Origin: Collimonas sp. OK307
GTDB lineage: Bacteria; Pseudomonadota; Gammaproteobacteria; Burkholderiales; Burkholderiaceae_D
Reading direction: 5' to 3'
Assembly: GCF_900113705.1 (NCBI RefSeq)
Contig: NZ_FOQI01000012.1
Location: 109,670 to 173,669 of the forward strand
DNA length: 64,000 nucleotides
The translations under genes and the position numbers were made by a program. Shown piece by piece: positions 39,291 through 50,293 of the stretch (position 1 is its first letter; every line of letters begins with the position of its first letter). The notes below the pieces were generated by a model. It had not been told where the DNA came from. It saw nothing but the letters and a program-made list of their open reading frames with translations, and ran no database searches.

Positions 39291-40910
39291 TCATGCGAAT
39301 TCGGTTGAGAAGGCCAACAAATCTGTCAAAACCAACTGGGGTGAAATAGGGTTTTCGACGATAAACTCCGCGATCCTGCCAGCAGTTTTATGGGGAAGTA
39401 TATATTTCTCAACGACGTGATAATGCGGGCGATCCACATAGTCATTGAACAAGATGATGGTTCCCCGCTTTGCCAACAGCAATGCCGTAAGGAAACATGC
39501 CACACGAAAGCGTCCATTAACAAAAATCAAATCCGGCGATAGTCCTTGAGAAGTCAAGGTATCCCATGCCCCGGAACAATACCGTGGCCACTGCCCGGCA
39601 CAGCTCGCATCAACAGGCAATCCCAATTCCTTCGTCGGACCGATATCGACATAATGCGTAATTACCTTCGCGACAGGTTGGCTGTCTATAACCCGCTTCT
39701 GAATAGCCTCTAGAAACCGTTTATCTGAACCTACAGAATGTATTTCTGTTACACCCAAGGATGCCGCCAATACTGTACTGCCCCCACCGCCATATTCGAG
39801 ATAACGTCCTGCATTCCTTAGTCGAGTCTGAAGGAGATCAAGGCTCTCACTTTCCATCTGTGGACGTACAGGAATATCTTGCCATTTCCAATCGATAGCA
39901 TTCGCCTCGGCAGTCGACGCCAAAAAAAAATCTGGTATCAAACGCCGAGGATGCAACTCTCCCGAGTTGAGTTTAATTTTCCATTGATCGGAGTTAAATC
40001 GTTCTGGCCCCGATACTGACCGATCCTTTTTTTTCAAAAAATGGTGTTCACCCTTTTTATAAAGGGATAGAAATTGCTCTTGATCCAAATCACCGACCAT
40101 GTCCAACTCTTCGTCGAAGACAACGGTCCGATCAAACCCCATTTTTTTAAATAATTCTGGTGAGCAATGCAAACCGGTTCGACCAATGGGAAGACCAAAA
40201 TTAGGAAACGTAGACAGTTTCAGAGCGCCAAGAGCGAAAGTGGCGCAACTCTTAATATAGTCCTGGCTGGATGCAGCGGGATTAAATCCTGCAGCTCGCA
40301 ACCACTCAAAAATGACCTTTTCCGGTCTCTTGCGATAGGGCACACTACGAATCAAATCCAGATAACATTCCACTAACGGCTGACGTTTTTCCCAGAATGA
40401 GCGAGTGAGCCCAAATCCCCAGTTATGGTCCATCGCGGCATATTTATGTCGATTGCTCTTTTGCTGTTCCAGAGGCACCGTCGGATTACCTGGGTGCGCA
40501 GAAACCATTCCGACGCGTGGGTCATCATGAAACTTGTTAGCCATCATGTCGATAACTGACATATAACCTGGTGCCAAAATGAGATCATCCTCGCAAAAGG
40601 CCACAAAGTCATAACCTGCCTGTTGAAAAAGGTGTTTTTCAATAAAATCAAAGTGCAACGCCACACCAAGATTTTCCTTTTGATGGAATATCTTTACATT
40701 TTCAGGCAAGCGACTAACAAGCTGCGTAACTCTCTGGTGGTTATCCTTATTAATAACAGGTTCCCCCTCCCAGAGCCCGTCTTGAAAGAGATAAATGTCA
40801 TACGTCTCATGTAGAGGGCGATCATTGATCACTTGGCTTGTCACTGACAACCAGAACAACTCAAAATAATCGGGCCGGTTATAACAAATAATAGCTAATG
40901 CTTTTTTCAT
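39291..40910 (-). CDS. Fusion of a GT-A glycosyltransferase with a methyltransferase-like domain
   Basis: A 539-aa two-domain protein. Residues 1 to about 300 are a GT-A-fold glycosyltransferase (ALAIICYNRPDYFELFW, DFVAFCEDDLILAPGYM with the EDD metal motif, AMDHNWGFGLTRSFW), reminiscent of GNT-I-type enzymes. Residues about 370-539 look like a class I SAM methyltransferase fold (GRYLEYGGGGSTVLAASLG, DLIFVNGRFRVACFLTALL, NDYVDRPHYHVVEKY). The ATG at 40910 lies 5 bases after the preceding stop; the frame is open upstream into the neighbouring gene. It may add and methylate, or add and end-cap, a capsule sugar; that is inference. Confidence 0.8.
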   Translation of the reverse strand: MKKALAIICYNRPDYFELFWLSVTSQVINDRPLHETYDIYLFQDGLWEGEPVINKDNHQRVTQLVSRLPENVKIFHQKENLGVALHFDFIEKHLFQQAGYDFVAFCEDDLILAPGYMSVIDMMANKFHDDPRVGMVSAHPGNPTVPLEQQKSNRHKYAAMDHNWGFGLTRSFWEKRQPLVECYLDLIRSVPYRKRPEKVIFEWLRAAGFNPAASSQDYIKSCATFALGALKLSTFPNFGLPIGRTGLHCSPELFKKMGFDRTVVFDEELDMVGDLDQEQFLSLYKKGEHHFLKKKDRSVSGPERFNSDQWKIKLNSGELHPRRLIPDFFLASTAEANAIDWKWQDIPVRPQMESESLDLLQTRLRNAGRYLEYGGGGSTVLAASLGVTEIHSVGSDKRFLEAIQKRVIDSQPVAKVITHYVDIGPTKELGLPVDASCAGQWPRYCSGAWDTLTSQGLSPDLIFVNGRFRVACFLTALLLAKRGTIILFNDYVDRPHYHVVEKYILPHKTAGRIAEFIVENPISPQLVLTDLLAFSTEFA

Positions 40911-40914
40911 TTTT

Positions 40915-42486
40915 TTAACACGACACGCGTTGAAGAAACTGCTCCCACTGCGGCAAAATTTTCTCTGGAAGATATCGCGACGATATGGCTTCACCCCGTT
41001 CACGCAAACGTTCTTGCTCCTGCAATGCATTGGGTTCGTAAAGCACCTTTTTAAGTGCTTTAACGAGACTCGACGTAGCATAGGGATCGAAATATTCAGC
41101 GGCGTCCTCGTACACTTCTCTGTGAACCGGAATATCGGAGGCGACCGTGATGCCACCGCTGGCCATTGATTCCACTCCAGAAAAATCAAATCCCTCCCCT
41201 AGACTCGGACAAACTGTGGCAACGGCATGACGATAGAGGACACGGAGATCTGGCGCGGGAACGGCGTTCAACATAAACAACTCACCGCGATCAATCCAAG
41301 AGCCAAAACCTTTTAAGGTCGAAGCGTAATCCCAGCCTAATCCTCCAACGATCACCAGTTTCAAATCAGGATCAACATCCGCCTTCAACACCTCCCACGC
41401 CGCTAGAAGACGTGTGTGGTTTTTCCTCGGCTCAACAGTGGAAACAATCAACAGATACTTGAAATCTTTACCGCCAAGAGCGCGTTTGTAAAAATTCTCT
41501 TTTTCTCTCAAGGTGAAAAACTTCGGGTTGACGTCCACTCCTTTGGACGTATCACCTTCATGCAACCTGGCTCTGATAATCCCCGGTATCCGATCAACAG
41601 CCGACTGCTCCTTAAAATAGTGATTCGATACCATGTTGTGAATCGTCACCGCACGATCAGCGGCTTCGGGGAAAAGTCGAAGCAAATCCTGCCGAGTTGC
41701 CTCCGAAACACACGCAAACCAGGCACCTGATTTGACGTTGCTCATCAAGGCATTGAAATGCGTCGCCTGATGCAACGATTTATCAGGGATGGTATGCGGC
41801 ATGAAAATCGGGATCGCGTCGTGGTAACGAATGACGAAGGCAGTGTTAGGATTGACGCGCGCCGGATAGGGAGTTTGACCGATGAAAATATCAAAGCCTT
41901 TAGTGTCTAGCTTCGGATATTTGGGTGTCGTGCGCCAGTTCAGAGTACTGAGACCAACCGTATGCAAGGTATGCCACGGCACAGAACAGATGCGGTGGTT
42001 GGCCGGGGCGACCAATGCAAAATCAGACGCCGGCAAGGTCTTTGAAAACAGGGTACGCCAAGTAAAATCTTCGAACGATTTGGATTCGAAACGCGTGAGC
42101 TTGATTTTTCCAAAACCGCTGCTCATCGAAATTTGCAGACTAATGGCTTCCGCTCGCTTATGAAAGTAGTCAATAACAATATCCAGGATATTTCGGTACG
42201 GCTTTTCAGCCATCGAAATAATGACATTCGAGAATCGGTTATAGCGCCGGGCCGTGGAGATTTTTTTCCAGAAAAATCCAGCATCGCTTGTTCCTCTCGC
42301 CAGACGACGATGGGAGGTTTGCAACATCCCTTCAACATCCACGGATTCGATTTTGCGTAGTCCACGAAACAACAAACGGACTTCCTGCGGGATGCCTGCA
42401 AATCCCTCTAGTGCAGGGCGCATTTCCAGTAATACTTTTATTTTTTTATTCGCTTCGTTGTTCATTTCAATCAAGTCCTGTGTCAT
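40915..42486 (-). CDS. Glycosyltransferase, GT4 family, capsule locus
   Basis: A 523-aa GT-B glycosyltransferase. The N-terminal acceptor domain is long ([20 protein letters not shown]). The C-terminal domain has [51 protein letters not shown] and [19 protein letters not shown]. The conserved Glu is in [10 protein letters not shown]. It overlaps the kpsT-like gene by 4 bases and so belongs to the export operon. The sugar is unknown. Confidence 0.88.
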   Translation of the reverse strand: MTQDLIEMNNEANKKIKVLLEMRPALEGFAGIPQEVRLLFRGLRKIESVDVEGMLQTSHRRLARGTSDAGFFWKKISTARRYNRFSNVIISMAEKPYRNILDIVIDYFHKRAEAISLQISMSSGFGKIKLTRFESKSFEDFTWRTLFSKTLPASDFALVAPANHRICSVPWHTLHTVGLSTLNWRTTPKYPKLDTKGFDIFIGQTPYPARVNPNTAFVIRYHDAIPIFMPHTIPDKSLHQATHFNALMSNVKSGAWFACVSEATRQDLLRLFPEAADRAVTIHNMVSNHYFKEQSAVDRIPGIIRARLHEGDTSKGVDVNPKFFTLREKENFYKRALGGKDFKYLLIVSTVEPRKNHTRLLAAWEVLKADVDPDLKLVIVGGLGWDYASTLKGFGSWIDRGELFMLNAVPAPDLRVLYRHAVATVCPSLGEGFDFSGVESMASGGITVASDIPVHREVYEDAAEYFDPYATSSLVKALKKVLYEPNALQEQERLRERGEAISSRYLPEKILPQWEQFLQRVSC

Positions 42487-43133
42487 ACGTTGTTGTTGTA
42501 GTAGTCGTACGCTGCATCAATGTTTGGAAATTCGTGAAGCCGTCCGTCGCGAATCACGCAGGCGCGTTGACAGTGCTCCCGAATATTGTGAGCTTCGTGC
42601 GACACCATAATCATGGCGCGGTCGCTACGTTTCTCGAAAAGCTCGCGCTGACACTTCTCATGAAAACGTGCATCACCGACAGAAATCACTTCGTCAATCA
42701 GAAAGCAGTCAAATTCGATCACCATCGAAATCGCAAAAGCCAATCGGGCGCGCATTCCCGACGAATAGGTTTTGACTGGCTCACGAAGATATTTTCCTAA
42801 TTCGGAAAATTCTTGAACGTAGCTAATTTTGTCATCTGAAGCGGTGCCATACACGCGGCAAATAAAGCGTAAATTGTCGAGTCCAGTGAGTGATCCTTGA
42901 AAAGCTCCGCCAAACGCCAGCGGCCATGACACACTCATACTGCGGGTGATGGCACCGCTAGTCGGCCGCTCGGCACCGCTGATGAGACGAATTAATGTGG
43001 ATTTTCCCGAGCCATTGCGGCCCAAAATGCCAATTTTCTCTCCGGGCTTCACTTGGAGGCTGACACCATTGAGCACGGTGCTTGTTCCCTGCCTAGTGTG
43101 ATAGCGTTTGACGATATTATCGATGTGAATCAT
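42483..43133 (-). CDS. kpsT: Capsule ABC transporter ATP-binding protein (KpsT/Wzt type)
   Basis: The 216-aa ATPase of the capsule exporter. Walker A is [12 protein letters not shown], the signature [12 protein letters not shown], Walker [15 protein letters not shown] and the switch His in MVSHEAH. It lacks a C-terminal carbohydrate-binding domain, so export is of the KpsT type (lipid-linked polymer exported without Wzt-like capping recognition). Start and stop overlap both neighbours by 4 bases. Confidence 0.95.
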   Translation of the reverse strand: MIHIDNIVKRYHTRQGTSTVLNGVSLQVKPGEKIGILGRNGSGKSTLIRLISGAERPTSGAITRSMSVSWPLAFGGAFQGSLTGLDNLRFICRVYGTASDDKISYVQEFSELGKYLREPVKTYSSGMRARLAFAISMVIEFDCFLIDEVISVGDARFHEKCQRELFEKRSDRAMIMVSHEAHNIREHCQRACVIRDGRLHEFPNIDAAYDYYNNNV

Positions 43134-43948
43134 TCTGGTATCACCGTACGCGACACTACGCGCGCCTGTGTGAGCCCAACCAACGTAATGCAGACGTTGA
43201 CACTTGCTGCATAGAGCATGTCGTAATGTGCATGAACTGCAGAACCAAAGTAGCCTTCACGCAAAATCTCAACGCAATGCACCATAGGCAGGAGCAAAAC
43301 AATTTTTTGCCCGGTCGGGGGAAGCCAATCCACCATAAACGCCGCCCCAGATAATGGAAATGTGAGATAAGCCAGCGGGTGCCATATCTTTTCAACGATT
43401 TCGGATCTAGCACTTAACGCGCCGATAAGCACTCCTAGCGCAGCTCCGAACCAAGCCAGCATGCCCCAGCCGAACATGATCTTTAATATGTCTTCCGGGG
43501 GTTTCATCCAGCCGACGACGGTAAAAAGGCTCGCCAATGTAATGAAAGATGCTGTTGTGGCTGCGACTTCAAGAAGAATGCGCGAAGCAAAAATATCGAT
43601 AATCTTTACGTTACGGTGGTACATCAATGCTAGGTTTGGCTCAATAGAACCACCACAACGAGCAGGCATACTTCGCCAAAGGAGAACAGACGAATAGCCT
43701 GTGATGGCAAACGCGACAATTGGCAGATTAGAACCGTGTGCGGCTTTTAGAAAATACCACAATGCCGTCACCCCTAACGTGAACATCATGGGTTCTACGA
43801 ATAGCCAAAGAAACCCAATGTTATGCCGTCCATAGCGCGTGATGACTTCGCGCATAAGTAACGCTCCGATCACGCGAAACTGTATCGCTAACGAGCGCCG
43901 AAGCGAGGTTGTTGGAGGTGTTAGGGTATTTCGCATCACCGCCCTCAA
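43130..43948 (-). CDS. kpsM: Capsule ABC transporter permease (KpsM/Wzm type)
   Basis: A 272-aa ABC-2 permease with six membrane helices. It begins with a cytosolic amphipathic stretch and [20 protein letters not shown], the family signature, and has [14 protein letters not shown] near helix 5. With the KpsT-like ATPase it should carry the lipid-linked polymer across the inner membrane. It overlaps both neighbouring genes by 4 bases. Confidence 0.94.
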   Translation of the reverse strand: MRAVMRNTLTPPTTSLRRSLAIQFRVIGALLMREVITRYGRHNIGFLWLFVEPMMFTLGVTALWYFLKAAHGSNLPIVAFAITGYSSVLLWRSMPARCGGSIEPNLALMYHRNVKIIDIFASRILLEVAATTASFITLASLFTVVGWMKPPEDILKIMFGWGMLAWFGAALGVLIGALSARSEIVEKIWHPLAYLTFPLSGAAFMVDWLPPTGQKIVLLLPMVHCVEILREGYFGSAVHAHYDMLYAASVNVCITLVGLTQARVVSRTVIPE

Positions 43949-45117
43949 TCCTGATGTTCACGCACACCGGCGAGCAGCATGCTCAACACACCCCAGGCGA
44001 CTAAACCGAGTAAAAACGTGGCTAGAATGTCGCGTATTCGACGTGGCTCTATTGCCACATCCGGCTTATTAGGCTGGACAATACGCTCTAGGTAGAGTTG
44101 CTTGCGCTGAGCATCATTGCGGGCTTGTTCAAGTGAGGCCAGCGCTGTCCCCAATTGCTTATCGGCAAACACTCGCTCTAACTCAAGGCGCTCATACTCG
44201 GTGGTGTGATTGGTCAGCGACGCGCTCCCCCCCGCCACACTGGCCATTTGCGCATTCATCTCCGACTGCAATGTTTGTGCGCGCTTTTGTAAAGCGGGAA
44301 TTTGCGGATTGTCCGGTGTAAAGCTGCGCACTTGATCGAGTTGCGTCTTGGTTGCGATAAGATCATCCTGAAGCTTGGAGACCAACTGCAACTGGATTCC
44401 AGATTGACGTTCCGGATCAAAGATAGCTTTTTGGTTGCGATAATTAGATAACGCTAAACCGGCGTCTTTTGCCTTTTTCTCTGCGATGTCCACGTCCGCT
44501 TTGGCAAAGCGGATCATATCTTGTCGCCCACGTTCATTAAGGTCGTTGATAACCTGCTCCCCCATTTCCAACAGCATCACATTGATACGGTAAGCGTCCT
44601 CCCCCGTAAAAGCACTGACTTTTAGCGATGAAATTGAAGAAGCTGAATCCATTTCAATGAGGACTTGCTTTTGGTAATATCGGTACAGCGCCTCAAAACT
44701 GTGATCCCACCCAAAACCCGCAAACCGGTTGAACAAATCGACATCACGATGACCGAATGCTTTGTCTAGTGCAAGCTTGCTATTTAACTGCTGTAACGCA
44801 TCCCGCGAGAGCATGAAATCTTGTACGCTATAGGCGTCGTCCTGCGAACGAGCAAACCCGGCCCCTTGAAGTAGCGCGCTCAGACCGGTGCTTGATTGGC
44901 GCTGCGGACTGCGCACAACAAAGCGGGATTCCGAAATATAAACATCGGACGCTATCAAGCCGAAATACAGAATAGACAAAACAGTTGGCACTACTACTGT
45001 CAATAAAAACAAGCGATTGATGCCGGAGAGACGTGTTTTCGCGGCCTGACCCCAAGTGCCGAGTCGGCTATTTTTGGTTGAAATTATTGCTGCGTCTGAA
45101 GCTAGATCTGGTGGCAT
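43945..45117 (-). CDS. Capsule export inner-membrane/periplasmic protein (KpsE family, WcbD-like)
   Basis: A 390-aa PCP-type protein. One membrane helix near residues 32-55 (RLFLLTVVVPTVLSILYFGL), a periplasmic part starting SDVYISESRFVVRSPQ, long coiled coils (about 190-340; ADVDIAEKKAKDAGLALSNY and LELERVFADKQLGTALASLE) and a second C-terminal helix (ATFLLGLVAWGVLSMLLAG). In E. coli the KpsE-KpsD pair links the ABC exporter to the outer membrane. It overlaps kpsM by 4 bases; its start is 86 bases after manB. Confidence 0.92.
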   Translation of the reverse strand: MPPDLASDAAIISTKNSRLGTWGQAAKTRLSGINRLFLLTVVVPTVLSILYFGLIASDVYISESRFVVRSPQRQSSTGLSALLQGAGFARSQDDAYSVQDFMLSRDALQQLNSKLALDKAFGHRDVDLFNRFAGFGWDHSFEALYRYYQKQVLIEMDSASSISSLKVSAFTGEDAYRINVMLLEMGEQVINDLNERGRQDMIRFAKADVDIAEKKAKDAGLALSNYRNQKAIFDPERQSGIQLQLVSKLQDDLIATKTQLDQVRSFTPDNPQIPALQKRAQTLQSEMNAQMASVAGGSASLTNHTTEYERLELERVFADKQLGTALASLEQARNDAQRKQLYLERIVQPNKPDVAIEPRRIRDILATFLLGLVAWGVLSMLLAGVREHQD

Positions 45118-45203
45118 TTCCGGGTCATTTCCTGCTATTTGGCTTTAATGTTGATCGTGTTTTGTGATGCGATGAATGTGAAAGCACTTGCTCACAAAAG
45201 CAT

Positions 45204-46562
45204 TTACAAAAATAGTTTTTCGATTTCACTTACCCGTAACTGAACAGCATCGATGTTTTGGCGCGTTTCCACATTCAGCCGCAATAGCGGCTCGGTATTG
45301 GAGGAGCGCAAATTGAAACGAAAGTCCGGAAACTCCAGGCTGATGCCATCGGTACGGTCAATCTTGGGATTCATCGGCGCGAAGTGATTCAAGACGCGCT
45401 CTATGATCGGTTGCACGGCATCGACGCGGTAATTGATTTCACCGCTGCATGGATAGGCTGCGACGCGTTCGCTCACCAATGTCGAGAGTGGCTTTCCCGT
45501 ACGCGACATGAGTTCGGCGACCAGCAACCATGGGATCATGCCGCTGTCGCAGTAGGCGAAATCACGGAAATAATGGTGGGCACTCATCTCGCCGCCATAA
45601 ATCGCATTTTCAGAGCGCATGCGTTCTTTGATGAAGGCGTGGCCGGTTTTACTTTGCACCGGAACACCGCCTGCTTGCTCGACGATGTCGATCGTGTTCC
45701 ATGTCAGGCGTGGATCATGAATAATTTTCTCGCCGGGATGCTTGGCCAGAAAAACCGCTGCCAGCAGACCGACGATGTAATAGCCTTCGATGAACTCACC
45801 TCGTTCATCGAACAGGAAACAACGGTCAAAATCGCCATCCCAGGCAATCCCCATATCGGCTTGATGCGCACGCACGGCGTCAGCGGTTGCTGCGCGGTTT
45901 TCCGGCAATAACGGGTTGGGTATGCCATTGGGAAAGTGACCATCCGGCTCATGATGCACCTTGATGAACTCAATCGGGACATTCAGTTGCTCGAAGCGGG
46001 CTTCTATAGCATCGAGGACGTGCCCCGCCGCCCCATTGCCAGCATTGACAACCAACTTGAGCGGTTTGATGGCGTCCACCGCGATGTAACCCATCAAATG
46101 GGAAACAAAATCTTCCAGTATGGATTGCTTGCTTATCTGGCCGCGTTTGGCGACCGGAGGGAATTCGTTGGCCTCGGCCAGACGCTGAATCTCTTTGAGA
46201 CCGGTATCGCCGCTGACTGGCTGCGCACCTTGGCGCACCAGCTTCATGCCGTTGTAGTCCAGAGGATTATGGCTGGCAGTAACTTCAATACCTCCGTCTA
46301 CATCGAGATGAAAGGCGGCGAAATAGACTTCTTCCGTGCCGGTCATGCCGATGTCGATGACGTCGGCGCCGCCATCCATCAGGCCATTGGCAAGCGCCAG
46401 CTTCAAAGCCTCGCTGGTGAGGCGAACATCTGCCCCGACCACGACTTTGCGTGGTTTCAGGTGTTGGGCGTAAGCGCGGCCGATGCGGTAGGCGATCTCT
46501 TCATTGAGTTCAGCACCGAGTTTGCCGCGAATATCGTAAGCCTTGAAGCAAGCGAGGCTCAT
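45204..46562 (-). CDS. manB: Phosphomannomutase ManB (CpsG-like)
   Basis: Interconverts mannose-6-phosphate and mannose-1-phosphate for GDP-mannose supply. The 452-aa protein shows the phosphoserine loop [13 protein letters not shown], metal loop DGDFDRCF, sugar loop [10 protein letters not shown] and phosphate loop [11 protein letters not shown] in the order of alpha-D-phosphohexomutases. Its ATG overlaps the manC stop by one base. Confidence 0.95.
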   Translation of the reverse strand: MSLACFKAYDIRGKLGAELNEEIAYRIGRAYAQHLKPRKVVVGADVRLTSEALKLALANGLMDGGADVIDIGMTGTEEVYFAAFHLDVDGGIEVTASHNPLDYNGMKLVRQGAQPVSGDTGLKEIQRLAEANEFPPVAKRGQISKQSILEDFVSHLMGYIAVDAIKPLKLVVNAGNGAAGHVLDAIEARFEQLNVPIEFIKVHHEPDGHFPNGIPNPLLPENRAATADAVRAHQADMGIAWDGDFDRCFLFDERGEFIEGYYIVGLLAAVFLAKHPGEKIIHDPRLTWNTIDIVEQAGGVPVQSKTGHAFIKERMRSENAIYGGEMSAHHYFRDFAYCDSGMIPWLLVAELMSRTGKPLSTLVSERVAAYPCSGEINYRVDAVQPIIERVLNHFAPMNPKIDRTDGISLEFPDFRFNLRSSNTEPLLRLNVETRQNIDAVQLRVSEIEKLFL

Positions 46563-47977
46563 CAGGCGCGTCCGTAAGTGTCTTGGAAGCGCACGATATC
46601 GTCCTCACCGAGGTATTCGCCGCTTTGCACTTCAATCATCACCAGATTCAGCATGCCGGGATTCTCCAGGCGATGCTTGTGACCCGCAGGGATATAAGTA
46701 GACTCGTTGGTTCTGACGAACAGCTCGTTGTCGCCATTGACCACCCTGGCCATGCCGCTGACGACAATCCAGTGCTCGCTACGATGATGGTGCATTTGCA
46801 GTGACAAGGATGCGCCCGGCTTGACCTCGATGCGCTTGATCTTGAAGCCGGGATCCTCTTCGAGTACCGTGTAGGTACCCCACGGGCGATGTACGGTGAG
46901 ATGATGTTTGTGCGCCTCGTGCCCACGCGCTTTCAGTTTTGCGTAGAGATGCTTGACATCCTGAGAGCGGGATTTATCCGCCACCAGCAACGCATCGGGG
47001 GTATCGACGATGATGAGATTGTCGATGCCGACCGCGCCAACGACACGCTTATTACTCTGGATATAACAATTGGTGACATCGTGCAAAAGCGCTTCGCCAT
47101 CGATCCGATTACCGTTGTCGTCAGCGGCGGAGAGATCGCCTAGCGCGCTCCAGGAGCCGATATCGCTCCAACCGATATTGCAGGGCACCACGGCTACCTT
47201 GCTCGATTGCTCCATGACGCTGTAGTCGATGGAGTTATCAGGGACTTGCGCGAAACTGTCCGGATCGAGCTTGAGTTCGGCGAAGCCTTTACCTACTGCT
47301 GTGAGGGATTGGTCGATACATGCCCTGGTCGCGGATAGAATTTCCGGACAATGCTGTTCCATCGCCTGCAACATGGTGCCTGCGGTAAAACAGAACATGC
47401 CGGAATTCCACAGGAAGCCCCCGGATGCCAGATACTCCCGAGCCTTTTCAAGGGATGGCTTTTCTACAAAGCGTAATACTTTGTTGCCTTCGGCTTCGAT
47501 GTAGCCATAGCCGGTTTCAGGTGCATCAGGCTGGATGCCGAACGTGACAAGATTGCCTTGTTGCGCCAGCGCAGTTGCTCTGGAAACTGCATTGGCGAAC
47601 GCGTCCTGGTCCGCGATCAAGTGATCGGCAGCCAGCACCAGCATGACGGTGTCCTCACCATGCTCCTTGGCGACATGCAGTGTTGCGGCGGCAATGGCGG
47701 CAGAGGTATTGCGCCCGAAGGGCTCCAGAATGAATGATGTTGCCAGCCGAGCTTTGTTGACTTCACGAAACTCGTCTTCGGTCTTGAAGAAAAGTTCGCG
47801 GTTGGTGACAGTCAGGATTTCCTCAACCCCCGGCAGCGCGGCGCCTCGCAGGAAGGCTTTTTGCAACAGACTTTGGCCGTCCGCCAGGCGGATAAACGGC
47901 TTCGGATGCATATCACGGGAGACAGGCCATAGGCGCGAACCTACGCCACCACAGAGAATTACTGGAGCCAGACGCAT
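46562..47977 (-). CDS. manC: Mannose-1-phosphate guanylyltransferase / mannose-6-phosphate isomerase ManC
   Basis: A 471-aa bifunctional type II enzyme. The N-terminal GDP-mannose pyrophosphorylase has [20 protein letters not shown] and FVEKPS; the C-terminal cupin (about 340-471; [39 protein letters not shown]) is the phosphomannose isomerase part. With ManB it makes GDP-mannose, or a precursor for GDP-linked sugars, for the capsule. It is the first gene of the long minus-strand capsule run, with GGGAAG just before its ATG. Confidence 0.95.
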   Translation of the reverse strand: MRLAPVILCGGVGSRLWPVSRDMHPKPFIRLADGQSLLQKAFLRGAALPGVEEILTVTNRELFFKTEDEFREVNKARLATSFILEPFGRNTSAAIAAATLHVAKEHGEDTVMLVLAADHLIADQDAFANAVSRATALAQQGNLVTFGIQPDAPETGYGYIEAEGNKVLRFVEKPSLEKAREYLASGGFLWNSGMFCFTAGTMLQAMEQHCPEILSATRACIDQSLTAVGKGFAELKLDPDSFAQVPDNSIDYSVMEQSSKVAVVPCNIGWSDIGSWSALGDLSAADDNGNRIDGEALLHDVTNCYIQSNKRVVGAVGIDNLIIVDTPDALLVADKSRSQDVKHLYAKLKARGHEAHKHHLTVHRPWGTYTVLEEDPGFKIKRIEVKPGASLSLQMHHHRSEHWIVVSGMARVVNGDNELFVRTNESTYIPAGHKHRLENPGMLNLVMIEVQSGEYLGEDDIVRFQDTYGRA

Positions 47978-48347
47978 AACTTCCCTTTGTTTTTTCTTGA
48001 ATTATCTGTAGGCGTTATCGCTACGTCTGCCAATCATCTTAACCCAATGACGATGTCAAATGAGCAACTTTCAGTTCGGACAACCACTTACATTTTTTTA
48101 CATATGATAACCAAGCCTATATCGTTAAGGCAATAAATATATTGCTGAGGAAATGTATCAATAAGGAAATATATCAATACGGCAACACACCTTAATCACC
48201 TCCATAACCACTTATTCCTCAATGAAGGAATGCTGTTTTGAGGTAATTCCAAGTACCAGGTTCGACTGTCTTTGGTGCAGAAATCGGGCCGCAGCTTCAC
48301 CCAAAATGTGCCGATTTACAACGCTACTTGCAACAAGCCGCTCAGAA
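47978..48347. promoter_or_regulatory. AT-rich upstream region of the capsule run
   Basis: No gene is seen. On the minus strand a TTGACA (in + coordinates about 48053-48058) lies about 80 bases before manC, with GATGAT 15 bases on as a weak -10. GCAGACGTAGCGATAACGCC (48030 to 48011) follows; its GTAGCG core recalls the ops element used by RfaH, but the match is partial. Farther out is a 16-bp tandem repeat and strongly AT-rich sequence. Confidence 0.4.
48148..48179. repeat. 16-bp tandem repeat (2 units)
   Basis: AGGAAATGTATCAATA is followed directly by AGGAAATATATCAATA, one mismatch. It lies in the AT-rich region upstream of manC. Confidence 0.8.
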
Positions 48348-48920
48348 TCAGAGTGCCCACCGCGCCAGCGGCACATGGCGAGTCCGGCCAAGCAGGCTGT
48401 GCATCAAAACAAACTCACTCACCGTCCAGCGGATGGGTTCAATCGTCCCGGCGGGAACAAAGCGATTGTCGTACAGTAAAGTAACGTGAGGGGTGTAGTG
48501 TGAACCTGCAGCCGCGAGTCCGGCTTTTTGCAGCGCCCTGCCAAGAGTCTGCTGAAACATTATCAATGAGGCAACTCCATCATCACCCAGCAAAACCAAA
48601 GGACGGTTGCGCGGCCTGCCGTGAAAACTCATCGCGCGGTCGAACTCGACGTCGAACGGCGCCGCTTTGACGCTGGCCGCTGCCTTTATCGCTGCAGCCA
48701 CGATGCCTTCCGGCAGGCCCAGATAATCACCCAGAAAATTTAAGGTGACATGCAAACGGCCGACTCCGATCGAGCGCCCTTTCAATTCATACATATCGCG
48801 CAGCAGCCCCCTCTGCCGCGCGATACCTGCGGCCGCATCCGGAGTCGGGATGAGCGCAAAGAACAGGCGGTCGGTGGGGTGCGGTGCGTCGAAGCCCGGT
48901 AGAAAAAACTGTTCAGGCAT
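48348..48920 (-). CDS. thpR: RNA 2',3'-cyclic phosphodiesterase ThpR (2'-5' RNA ligase family)
   Basis: A 190-aa 2H phosphoesterase. The two catalytic HxT motifs are LHVTLNFLG (about residue 56) and YTPHVTLLYD (about 144). DRLFFALIPT at the N-terminus and FHGRPRNRPLVLLGDD are typical of ThpR. The family hydrolyses 2',3'-cyclic phosphates at RNA ends and can ligate tRNA halves in vitro. It is transcribed alone after the capsule control region. Confidence 0.9.
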   Translation of the reverse strand: MPEQFFLPGFDAPHPTDRLFFALIPTPDAAAGIARQRGLLRDMYELKGRSIGVGRLHVTLNFLGDYLGLPEGIVAAAIKAAASVKAAPFDVEFDRAMSFHGRPRNRPLVLLGDDGVASLIMFQQTLGRALQKAGLAAAGSHYTPHVTLLYDNRFVPAGTIEPIRWTVSEFVLMHSLLGRTRHVPLARWAL

Positions 48921-49043
48921 AGGGTGATTGCATCCGGGAGGCGGATGGCAGCAAATGAAAAAGGGAAAACCAGTTTACGCCTTTCTGGCAAGGCAGGCGC
49001 GAGCCAGGGACGTACATGGCCGCGCCGTATGATCCCGGTTAAT

Positions 49044-50090
49044 TCAGAAGTCGATCAAGAATCCCGCACCGATGGATTTCTGCGAATAGTTGTAATCGAT
49101 CAGGCTTTCGCCGTAACCCGAAAATAACTGCACGTAGCCTTTTAAATTAGTCGTAACCGGAAACGCCCAGCCAGCCTCAAGTGCGCCATGCCCGGTCTGG
49201 AAGTTGTGTCGTGCCGTCATCGAATATTCGTACCCATTCTGACGGTACGTGGCGCTCACGTCGCCATGCCCCATGTAGTCGACGATGTCGATGTTGTCGT
49301 TGTTGGCTGCTGCATTGTCGAGGCGTTTCCAAACCCTTGCCGACAGGGCCAGGTTGCCATATTCGGCTCCCAACTCAGTATAGAAACGATTCCAGCTACG
49401 AGACAAATTAGAAGACTGCCCATTCGACTGGTGCACCAGTCCAAAATTGAGATAGCGGAAATTGAAGTCACCGATCTTCATATTCAACGGCAGCACTGCC
49501 ATCAACTCGGGCTGGTAATTTGTCTCGCGAAACGGACTGGAGGCAGCCCGGCTGTAGGCTTGCCAGAAACTCCGCTGCGTGTAGGCCAGCCACAAGTCGA
49601 CCGGGCTGCCGGCGACGTTTTCCGCCATCTTCATCTTGAAACTGAACTGATAAGTCAGTTCCACGTGCTTCGGTTTGATTCCCTCCGAAATATATTTGGA
49701 GAACGGTGCGTCGTTGGTGGACGTGCTGTAGTTGGCCAGCAATACATAATTATTCATGTAAGGCTTGAGGGTAAACACGCCACGCTTGGCGTTGGGATCG
49801 AGCTCCCAGCTCTGCACGGTACGCGAGATCGGCGACTCGCCCGGCGGAGCAATCTTCTCAGCACTGACTGAGGACTGCGGCATTGTTGGCGCAACCTGGG
49901 GCTCTGCAACGGCAGCGGGAGCAGGTACATCCGTCGCGGCCTTGGCTAAAGCGTCAAAGCAGCCCAGGCGTGCGCTGGCGTCACCCAGTACGGAACAGCG
50001 CGCCAGTTGTTGTTCAAGTTCGGCCGCATGCGATAGCGCTGAAGACATGCAGGTTAAGGAAATAACGATTCTCTTGATGTTTTTTTTCAT
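49044..50090 (-). CDS. pldA: Outer-membrane phospholipase A (PldA/OMPLA)
   Basis: A calcium-dependent outer-membrane phospholipase that hydrolyses misplaced phospholipids. The 348-aa protein has a signal peptide (MKKNIKRIVISLTCMSSALSHA), a low-complexity Ala/Pro stretch, then the beta-barrel with the active site GLVHQSNGQSS (His and Ser near residues 219-221) and the Asn of SRSWNRFY. It ends in IGAGFLIDF, with the terminal Phe expected of barrel proteins. The ATG at 50090 fits the signal peptide; a longer frame upstream does not. It is divergent from the hydrolase gene at 50294. Confidence 0.93.
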   Translation of the reverse strand: MKKNIKRIVISLTCMSSALSHAAELEQQLARCSVLGDASARLGCFDALAKAATDVPAPAAVAEPQVAPTMPQSSVSAEKIAPPGESPISRTVQSWELDPNAKRGVFTLKPYMNNYVLLANYSTSTNDAPFSKYISEGIKPKHVELTYQFSFKMKMAENVAGSPVDLWLAYTQRSFWQAYSRAASSPFRETNYQPELMAVLPLNMKIGDFNFRYLNFGLVHQSNGQSSNLSRSWNRFYTELGAEYGNLALSARVWKRLDNAAANNDNIDIVDYMGHGDVSATYRQNGYEYSMTARHNFQTGHGALEAGWAFPVTTNLKGYVQLFSGYGESLIDYNYSQKSIGAGFLIDF

Positions 50091-50293
50091 GAGGCATTTT
50101 AAAACAAATACCACCCTGCCCGAACCGCGTGCATCCAAAACTGAATTTGTGTCCTGCGCTCGCTTCTTGTGTCCACTTCTTGCGCCCCATGCCTTCGTTT
50201 CACGGCCGAAAAGGCGCACTTCGTCGCAATTGTGTTGATCGCTTCTCCCGATGCCATAGACAATTATTTCTCTGCAAACCCTCGGGGAAGAAA

